A DNA stretch of 20,239 nt, from contig BFEA01000090.1 in the NCBI GenBank assembly GCA_003427395.1, forward strand, positions 147,733 to 167,971, given 5' to 3'. A program made the translations under genes and the position numbers. How positions within the stretch are numbered: position 1 is the first letter of the stretch; each line of letters starts with the position of its first letter. The DNA is from Chara braunii (Eukaryota; Streptophyta; Charophyceae; Charales; Characeae). The notes under the pieces were generated by a model. It was given only the letters and a program-made list of their open reading frames with translations, had not been told where the DNA came from and did no database searches. Below, piece by piece: positions 10,931 through 18,302 of the stretch.

Positions 10931-10933
10931 CTG

Positions 10934-10935
<2 letters not shown>

Positions 10936-10977
<42 letters not shown>

Positions 10978-11001
10978 TCTCTCTCTCACAGAATCACAAA
11001 C

Positions 11002-11092
<91 letters not shown>

Positions 11093-11134
11093 CCTCTNTC
11101 TCTCTCTCTCTCTCTCTCTCACAGAATCACAAAC

Positions 11135-11208
<74 letters not shown>

Positions 11209-11246
11209 CTCGCTCTCTCTCTCCCCCTCTCGGTCTCTCTCCCCCA
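10936..11246. repeat. Long CT/GA microsatellite with internal duplication
   Basis: About 310 bp consist almost wholly of CT dinucleotides, with one N at 11098. The tract is interrupted twice by the same non-repeat block (cacagaatcacaaacc, at 10987 and 11120, 133 bp apart), so a 133-bp segment of the tract was duplicated. The exact length is unreliable in draft assemblies. Open frames made of Ser-Leu or Arg-Glu repeats are artefacts of the dinucleotide. Confidence 0.97.
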
Positions 11247-11277
11247 CTTGGTCTCTCAATCTGTGTGCCCACTTACA

Positions 11278-11883
11278 TCAGTCGGCAACAGCCTCATTGA
11301 GGTGACTCCTGCCATTGTAATTGCCCGCTGCTGAGAGCACAAGAGTGTAGTGGTCATCATTAATGACAACTACAGAGCATTCATTGCAACTGTACGTGAG
11401 ATGACCCCCCCCCCCCACCCAAATGGACACTTGATATGGGAACGAACATCTTGCGGAGAAGAGGAAATCCTCCACAATGGCATCCACCCCCAACTCACAG
11501 CCTCTCACTAGAGTACTCGTTAGAGAGCCTCCGTCAAACAACAGGGCCAAGCCTTGTTGATGGTACTATGTTCGTGCTTGCAAAGCATGAACCTAACCAT
11601 ATTCATGCTCAAGTTCGTGCTTTCTTGGCATGGGCAAGGCAGCAGTCAGGACTGCCCTTAGTAACAGGTCAGTCAAAAAGAGTCGTTTCCTCAGCCAATC
11701 ATCTTGTTCGTCCATGTCAAGCAGACCCACAGGACAAATTGACTTGACATCAAAATGTCGATCCTGACATGAACTTCTGGACAACACTCCCCACTCATGG
11801 AGCAAGCAGTCCACAAGAACGCTACGAGGCATACCCCGCAGTTCTTCCTGATGCGTGCGAGGAGCACCACTTTGATGTCCCAC
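11278..11883 (-). other. Unidentified coding-like stretch, two stops
   Basis: One minus frame is open from 11883 to 11593 and again from 11550 to 11278, with only two stops in the short gap between them (a TAG at 11593-11595 and another TAG about eight codons on). The upper part includes LLDMDEQDDWLRKRLFLTDL, and the lower part includes GVDAIVEDFLFSARC and [20 protein letters not shown]. The amino-acid mix looks like protein and not like AT-rich noise. A 13-base C run on the + strand (about 11405-11417) lies inside it and is a likely site of length error. I do not recognise the family. It may be a relic host exon pair, a captured gene fragment or chance. Confidence 0.25.
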
Positions 11884-12607
11884 AAGACTGACGGTAGCTC
11901 AATCTTTTGTTTTCGCTCCACACAACCTGTCCCTTACATGATGGAAGGCAAAGATGGGTAACGGGCGGTCTCAGGGATAACAACCATATAAAACGCATGT
12001 GTTATAATTGCCAAATGTAACAAGCGCACCGGCATTTGGCTGCACGCGAATCTACTTTCGCAAATGCTCTTGCATTATTTATAAACGATACCACTCGATT
12101 AGCAAAGCGAGCAAACAGGCCAAAAAAGAAAGAAGTGATCTGCGAAGCAAATCAGCATACGCCGTACACCCCGTCCTCCACTTTCTCCGTCGTCGTCCTC
12201 CAAGTGTGGACGAAAAAGGGCAAGAAATGGACAAAGGAGGTGGGGGATCATGGATTCCCCGACTCTCTATAAACGTACGTTCATGTGTCTAGCCACTCTC
12301 AGCTGATGATTTGAGTAGAAATGAGTCGGGTCAGATGAAAAGCTCATCTAACTCTGTCACACATCTTGCCGCGAAGCAGCCAACCTGTGATCTGGGTTGC
12401 CACTTGTGGCATGACAACTACGATACGTACAAACTATATATATATATATATATACACACATATGGGTCAATCATTTCCCTCATTAACTCCAATCCAGCTC
12501 CTTATCATGGACTGACACCTGAACGATCCAATGGACCGAAACCAATCAACACTCGTTACAAAGCGTACTTTTAAACAATCCTTTCCTTGCGCCAACTGTT
12601 CCGGATC
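11884..12607. other. Spacer upstream of LINE, no gene found
   Basis: No supported gene was seen. The open frames here begin without convincing starts and show no domain. A TATA-like ctataaac lies near 12268, and a short TA/CA microsatellite lies at about 12436-12461. No CCHC-type LINE ORF1 could be found in this stretch. Confidence 0.5.
12436..12461. repeat. TA/CA microsatellite
   Basis: About nine TA dinucleotides are followed by a few CA dinucleotides, forming a simple repeat with no further meaning visible. Confidence 0.9.
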
Positions 12608-12619
12608 ACAAAGTCCATG
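12608..12619. repeat. Candidate LINE target-site duplication, left
   Basis: The 12 bases acaaagtccatg recur at 17782-17793 as acaaagttcatg, with one C/T difference, directly after the LINE's A-rich tail. A target-site duplication is the usual mark of target-primed reverse transcription. The low complexity of the tail (aacaaag) makes part of the match easy to get by chance. Confidence 0.45.
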
Positions 12620-12658
12620 TTGCAAGTTCAACCCCCTTGATCAGGTACAACGATAGCC

Positions 12659-13768
12659 ATGGAGAGCTATAGACTAAGAGCCAACAAGGCAGGGGAGCTC
12701 ATCGATTGGAGAACTCAAGGGTTTGTCATAAGGAGCTGGAATGTCAATGGACTTGGGAATATAGTGGAAAAGGTAGAAAAGTTGAACGATTTACTGTCAG
12801 GATTAACAATGGAAAACAAAAAAGTAGTGGATATTTTACTACTCCAAGAAACTCACCTCACCTTCTCAATAGAACATGACAAGATTCGCTCATTTCTGGC
12901 AAGGAAACTAGGAGGCCTAAAGGATAAAATATGGTCAGCAAATCCCTCCACAAGCTCCAAAGGGACCACGATCTTGATTCCCAAATCCTCTCGCCTATAC
13001 AAAGCAAGGTCGATCCTAGACAAGAAAGTTTACTCGGCTCTGGTTGAAGGAAGATGGTGCCTACTACACCTTAAATGGAAAGAAGAAGATTTTATACTGA
13101 TTAACATATATGCACAAAATTCGACGACAGACAGAACGACCTTTCTGGCAAATCCCAGGAATTTGATCCCACCACTGACCCCTTGTATATTGGCAGGCGA
13201 CTGGAACGCCACCATGGACCCCATAACAGACTGTATATCCCGGTCCTCCAACAATGTCAATTCAGCAGAAGCAATACCGGTTCAAGAATTAATGTTGGAC
13301 CACAATCTGGTAGAACCATACAGAACCCTACACCCCACTAAAAAAACATTCACCCAAGTCAAAGAGAATCATGCACATCACACTGCTTTTTCACAAATTG
13401 ATTATTTTTTGGTGTCATAAATATTAACGGGGGCAGTCAAGGGTGCGGAGGTACTACCTCTGGCCTCTTACACAAGACTGGACCACAAACCAATAAAACT
13501 AATGCTATGCTTTGACCAAATGGTAAAAAAAGGTGTCACTTTCCACAAGCTTAACAACTCCCTCCTACTCAGCCAAACCTTTCAAAAAGAGATATGTGAC
13601 TGTTGGATGAGACAGAGGACTGCACGTTTGAGTACAAAGTCTCGGTGGGATTGGTTCCAAAAACGTTATTCCACCCTTTCAATCACAGCGGCAAAAATCT
13701 CTAGAAAGCTCGCGTCCATAAGGAATCAAAGGAGGCAATCTCTAGAAATTGGCTCAGTGATTCAATGA
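12659..13768 (+). pseudogene. LINE ORF2 part 1: APE-type endonuclease (broken)
   Basis: The frame opens at an ATG at 12659. It shows the endonuclease motifs in order: SWNVNGL near residue 27, LLLQETH near residue 60, INIYAQN near residue 148, LAGDWNATM near residue 179 and SQIDYFLVS at the end of the first open stretch. The final catalytic Asp-His motif (LDHKP, 13478-13492) lies after a TAA stop at 13418-13420 but in the same frame, so the domain was once continuous. This nuclease nicks target DNA to prime reverse transcription. After LDHKP the frame runs through a Lys/Arg-rich linker to a stop at 13766-13768, where reading must move to the next frame (a one-base loss or two-base gain between 13705 and 13768). 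Confidence 0.93.
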
Positions 13769-15537
13769 CAAAACATTTCTTTGCCCAAATTAAGGCCAAC
13801 TCAAGAGCTAACACAATAGAAGGTTTGAGACCTACAACGGCCTCGAAAACAGTGACATCAGACAGCGAAGGGATGTTAGAAATAGCCAAAAACTTCTATA
13901 AGGACCTCTATCACTCAAAGACCCCTACACCAGCACCTCCCAACACAAAGGAGGCAAGACAAAAAATGCTTCAATATATGGAACAAACAATAACAGCCGA
14001 ACAAGCCAAGGCACTAGACAAACCGATTACGATTGATGAGTTACGCCAAACCTTACTAGGCATGAACAGCGGTAAGACCCCTGGGATCGACGGATTAACG
14101 AAAGAATTTTGGGAAAAGTTCTAGCCCTTTTTAGGAGTGGACTTGCTAAACTATTACAACGGCAGCTGGACTAAGGAGGGGCTCGGCAACCTACTGAGCA
14201 GTAGTGTGATCACACTACTTTATAAAAAAAGCGACAAAGAAGACATTAAAAACTATAGGCCAATCTCACTTCTAACACTTCCATATAAAATCCTGGCGAA
14301 GACCCTCTCTAATCGACTCGCCCAAATCACAAATAAATGCTTCCACATTGATCAGACAGACTTCTTCCCGGGTTGATACATTCTAGATAATGTACTAACA
14401 CTAAATGAGACAATAAGAAAGATTAGGGAGAGGAAAATAAATGCTGCAATACTTTTTTTCGATTTTAAAAAGGCCTACGATCAAGTTAACTGGGATTTCA
14501 TGGAAGCCAGCATGGAAAAAATGGGAGTCGGACCCAATTTCAAAAAATGGAGCCAAATACTATACAAAAATGGAACGGTTTGTGTCCAAGTCAACGGCCT
14601 GCTGTCGAACTGCTACCCAATTTCCCGCTCAGTCCGACAAGGGGATCCATTGGCCCCGTCAATCTTTTTGTTCGTAATGGAAGCTACTGCACCATTTCTA
14701 CGCAAGGACCCATTAATTCAAAGACTCTCTAGCACCAACATAGGCTCAACTCACCAAATAGATTTCCCCCCAGCTATCATGTTTGCGGACGACCTAACTG
14801 TCTTGATTAGAGCTACCGATTCGTCGTTCAGAACTCTGGCTAAAGCAATGGAAGCCTTCAGATTGGCCTCAGAAATGAAGATCAATTGGGGGAAGACAAT
14901 AGGATGGTGGCTATCAGATGAGGACCCCCTGCTATTACAAGGAGAGGAAGCAACTATGGCCTGGGAGACGCTAGATACCCCCACCCGGTACCTTGGTGTA
15001 CTCATGACGAGAGAAGGTCTAGCGCCCTAAATGGGCCAGAACATGCTGACCAAACAAATCAACAAATTAGAAAGATGGGGCAATAACTTCACGTCCCTCA
15101 TTGGTCGATCCCTGGTCCTTAATACTTCGGTCTTCTCAATGATGTGGTACTTGGCCTCCCTCTGGACTGTCCCGGACAATTCCATCAAAGAACTGAACCG
15201 AAAAGCCAGGTCATATCTATGGTCAGGAGACCCCAACAAGGAGAACAACATATCTAAAATTGCATGGCACTATGTCACGAGGAGCCCGCTAAAGGGAGGT
15301 CTAGGGATTATAGATCCCGGAACAGAAACAAAAGCCCTGCAGATTAAGTGGATTATTAAACTTCTGATGAACCCAAACAGCACATGGCATAAACTAGCCC
15401 TGGATAGCATCAGATCACTAGCCCCGGTGCCCTCTCCAGAGGATATGTCAAGACTGTTCTGGGTAATGAATAAAGACTGGATCATAGCCACGGGGCAAAA
15501 TAAATCGAACGAGGGACACCAGATTAGAGAACTATAG
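13705..15537 (+). pseudogene. LINE ORF2 part 2: reverse transcriptase (broken)
   Basis: This frame carries the reverse transcriptase core. The order is SGKTPGIDGLTKEFW (about 14070), NYRPISLL (about 14251), a PG-stop-YILDN motif (14368-14391), FDFKKAYD with the first catalytic Asp (about 14458-14481), RQGDPLAPSIF (about 14635), the catalytic FADD at 14782-14793, KINWGKT (about 14878) and RYLGVLMT (about 14986). The enzyme copies LINE RNA into DNA at the nicked target. Catalytic residues are kept, but in-frame stops lie at 14122-14124, 14374-14376 and 15028-15030. The frame ends at 15535-15537, where reading shifts again (a one-base gain or two-base loss near 15480-15535). The stop at 14374 replaces the usual Arg of the PGRxILDN motif, a CGA-to-TGA change. 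Confidence 0.95.
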
Positions 15538-16804
15538 GCCTGATACCCCATACTGGACGTCTCTACTTCGAATCTGGAGAAAAATAATCCCTAACAAGTC
15601 CAACAGACCTAGATCCAAGGATGAAGTACTAAGACAACCGCTCTTGGGGGACCAATGGGTGACACATGAGGGCGACAACCCCCTTTTCTTAGAACAAAAG
15701 TGGCTCTCCTGCGTCAAAAACGGCATATGGAAAGTCGCCCACATATGGAATGAGGACAAGAAAGAATGGAAGATAGAACAGGAAACCAGTTCCCAACTGA
15801 AAGGATGCCACAAGCGAGGACCCAATCTTCGGTACATTGTCAGCCTTATTCCACAGGAATGAAAAGATATCTTGACGGAAGCCGCTCCATAAAAATCCGA
15901 AGAATGGGGATTTAAGATACAAGAAATGACTACCTCGAGAGCCTTCCAGTTCTCTCACATGCAACAAGATTCGCACACCAAGGCCACCTTCCTCTCCTTC
16001 CCAATCTCCACGACTGCTACCAGTATGCCGATTATCCTGAATAACAATGTTGAGTCGGTAGTCTTGGACTCCTTCCTACTCAGGAAGATAAGGGTCATTG
16101 GCTCTTGGCCCAAGTCAATCTTTAGACCGGACACAACAATCCGTAACTTGGAGTTTGACACAGCTGGATGGGCATGGATGCCGGACAAGACTAAAAACAT
16201 CAAATCCAAAACCCCAATTCAAGAGTATACAGTCAAACTAGGTTACAGACTGTCACTGAAAACCAAAGACCCTGACCCTATCATTAAAAAAAGATGGCAC
16301 GATCTACTGGGCCAAGAGGGAGACAATCTCACATAGATCCAATGGAAAAAGTTCAGCCTCATCAGACCAATAAAAATCAGAAGCTTACAATGGCTAGTCG
16401 CCTACGCGACATTACCAATGAACCAATGGCTACACATGAGGCGTAAGAGTTCAGATCCCAGCAGTTCGCACTTGTGCGCGGTCTGTAATGAAGGGGCGGT
16501 AGAAGACATAGTTCACAGCCTAATACATTGCAGAGAGGCGACAGACTACTGGGCACGAGCATCGGTACTCTGGGACTCCCTATTCCCAACTCCCTTCCCC
16601 GAACATCCCATCCAACTTCTCCTCTTGACTAACATCCCTCAACAGCTCCGGAAGACATAAAAAATCTGGTTTGGTCTCATCAGAAAGGTTACATTATGGG
16701 TCATATGGAAGGAAAGATGCAGCAGATGATTGAAGGACTGTCCAACCCACGCGAGAAAGTTTGGGTGGAGACGAAAACGATGATACAAGCTGAATCCTCT
16801 GCAG
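15521..16804 (+). pseudogene. LINE ORF2 part 3: C-terminal zinc-binding region (broken)
   Basis: The third frame continues the protein with YWTSLLRIWRKI, then KKRWHDLLG (about 16288). It then gives the reverse-transcriptase zinc-binding signature LCAVCNEGAVEDIVHSLIHC (about 16472-16531), which has a Cys-x2-Cys pair and His/Cys ligands, and finally WVIWKERCSR (about 16697-16726). This matches the C-terminal zf-RVT region and the WxIWKER tail of plant LINE ORF2 proteins, which is thought to help bind RNA or DNA. In-frame stops lie at 15860, 15890, 16334, 16658, 16727 and 16781. The true C-terminus is uncertain because several frames look plausible after 16730. Confidence 0.88.
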
Positions 16805-17781
16805 ATGGAGGAAGACCAAGCAGTCATGGACGGAGGACGAGGAACAGCGAAAGAAGGACAGATGGACCTTCAGCAAGAATTGGTTGATAAACGGCAAGAT
16901 TGCAGAGTTACGAGAAGACCGCATTTGCTGGAAGGAGTGCCACAACTCAACCCCAGGAAGGAGGAACCAGCAACAGACAACTACGGGTGGACAAGACATT
17001 CCATGATCAGACATCCAAGAGGAGGGAATAAGATGAAAGTAAGGGTCCCATAGAGCAGGATAGTAATCGAGGGTTTAGGGATTAAGGGTTTAAGGGATTC
17101 TCAGAGAGGGCAGAGAAATTTCGGACAAGGGTCAGGATGACTTTTGGGCAAGGATGGACAAGGCAAGACTGTCCCTACCAGACGAGGACGAGCAACAGCG
17201 CACAGTACAGTTGAAGTTTACCAAGACCTGGCTGATCGAAGGAAAGTTGCAGAGATAAAGATCTTTCATGTCCGGTGGACGGACTGGCGCAACTCATACG
17301 ATGTTAGGAGAAAACCAAACAGCCCCGACACAGACAACAGTGTCCTAGGCTGAGCAACAGAGATACCAAGCCGGTTTTTTGGAAAGGAAGGAGACTCAGA
17401 TTAGTGACTGGAGCAAGANGTCCTAGGCTGAGCAACAGAGATACCAAGCCGGTTTTTTGGAAAGGAAGGAGACTCAGATTAGTGACTGGAGCAAGATCCT
17501 ACCACTTTCTCTCGTTTNGAATAGGTCCTTTTGACAGGCCCAAGAAGGGAACCTGAGAGGAGCAAGTTGTTAGGGCAAGCTGACAGTCAATCCTCCCTCA
17601 AGGGAGCAATCAATGCTGCTCAGGGGTCCTTCANCCATATGGAAGGAAGNGTGAGTGTGNTTNATGATGTAATATTCCTTTATGACTTGCCGGGGGAATA
17701 GGAACCGGACTGATGCTCCCCAGAATGGAAAAGGAGCCAGGCCCATAAGGACCTGTTTTTTGTAACAACAACAAAAAAAAA
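16805..17781 (+). other. LINE 3' region and A-rich tail
   Basis: Downstream of the last ORF2 motif is purine-rich sequence with no clear domain, although one frame stays open to 17053. It contains gagggtttagggattaagggtttaaggg (about 17070-17097), a 78-bp direct duplication and five N bases. It ends in a poly-T then A-rich tail at 17755-17781, taken as the LINE 3' terminus. Confidence 0.6.
17342..17497. repeat. 78-bp perfect tandem duplication with N at junction
   Basis: Two 78-base copies starting with gtcctaggctgagc lie at 17342-17419 and 17420-17497. They are identical except that the last base of copy 1 is N where copy 2 has t. An exact repeat with an ambiguous base at the joint may be a real short duplication or a mis-joined assembly. 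Confidence 0.95.
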
Positions 17782-17793
17782 ACAAAGTTCATG
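17782..17793. repeat. Candidate LINE target-site duplication, right
   Basis: This is the partner of 12608-12619, matching at 11 of 12 bases. It begins where the A-rich LINE tail ends. The single mismatch is a transition, compatible with an old insertion. Confidence 0.45.
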
Positions 17794-17815
17794 GGAGTAA
17801 TTACTCTCTGTGTGT

Positions 17816-18005
17816 GAATTTCCACGTGTCTCCTTCTTCCTCCCCTTCCTATCTCGTAAGTATGTCCCACGACCATGTGAATTCCACTTTCTCTCTTCCT
17901 TCTTCCTCCCCTTTCTATCTCATAAGTGTGTCCCACAGCCATCTGAATTCCACTCTCTCTCTTCCTTCTTCCCCTCCACCTCTCAAGTGCCCTGCCATCA
18001 TGGTC
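17816..18005. repeat. Three tandem copies of a 63-66 bp pyrimidine-rich repeat
   Basis: Units start at gaatt at 17816, 17879 and 17945. Each holds ccac, a CT-rich block (ctccttcttcctcccc or similar) and, in the first two, ctatctcgtaagtatgtcccac or a close variant. The third copy diverges after about 35 bp. The minus strand translates to a repeating HTYEIERGGRRKRESGI unit because 66 is a multiple of three, but there is no other sign of a gene. Confidence 0.88.
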
Positions 18006-18302
18006 CACTTGCACTCTGCCGTACCTCCACCCACCCAGCCCTTTTATCCATGTCACCTATCTCCCTCCATCTCGCTAGCAAACACACGGAGCAAACTTGC
18101 AGTCTGCACAGATATTGCAACGGAACAATAGGTATTGATCACGTGATATGCACTCCCCTTAGACTGTTTCTTGTGAAAGCCGCAAAAGATAGAAGCGTAC
18201 AAATTCTACAGAACCTTCCACCAGAGATGGCATGCGGGTTCTAAAAGGTCGTTCCTAGAAACTGCTGGCTTCTCTCCTCGTCCTCTTCCTCCCCTCTACT
18301 TA
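18006..18302. other. Spacer downstream of SCYL1-like gene
   Basis: This would be the 3' flank of the minus-strand SCYL1-like sequence. No AATAAA-like signal or A-rich tail is visible close to the stop codon. No gene was found. Confidence 0.5.

Larger units (their letters stand above)
12620..17781 (+). mobile_element. L1-type plant LINE, ORF2 only, inactivated
   Basis: This is a non-LTR retrotransposon of about 5.2 kb. It reads on the + strand as an APE-type endonuclease, a reverse transcriptase, a C-terminal zinc-binding region and a 3' non-coding tail ending in gtaacaacaacaaaaaaaaaa. This domain order is that of plant L1-clade LINE ORF2. No ORF1 (gag-like, CCHC) is visible upstream, so the copy is probably 5' truncated close to the ORF2 start. 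Boundaries are inferred from a candidate target-site duplication and the A-rich tail. ORF2 is broken by about ten in-frame stops and two frameshifts, so the copy cannot encode active protein. Confidence 0.92.

Noticed and set aside
10775-11305. A 176-codon Ser-Leu-repeat protein on + and a 92-codon Arg-Glu-repeat protein on minus.
   Set aside because: Both are translations of the CT dinucleotide tract, which is open in several frames.
12036-12272. Two overlapping + strand open frames (12008-12292 and 12036-12272) as a candidate LINE ORF1.
   Set aside because: There is no CCHC zinc knuckle or RNA-binding motif, one frame opens at TTG, and neither is of ORF1 length.
17631-18056. A 141-codon minus-strand open frame with repeating HTYEIERGGRRKRESGI units.
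   Set aside because: It is produced by the 66-bp tandem repeat plus LINE tail sequence and crosses the LINE boundary and several N bases.
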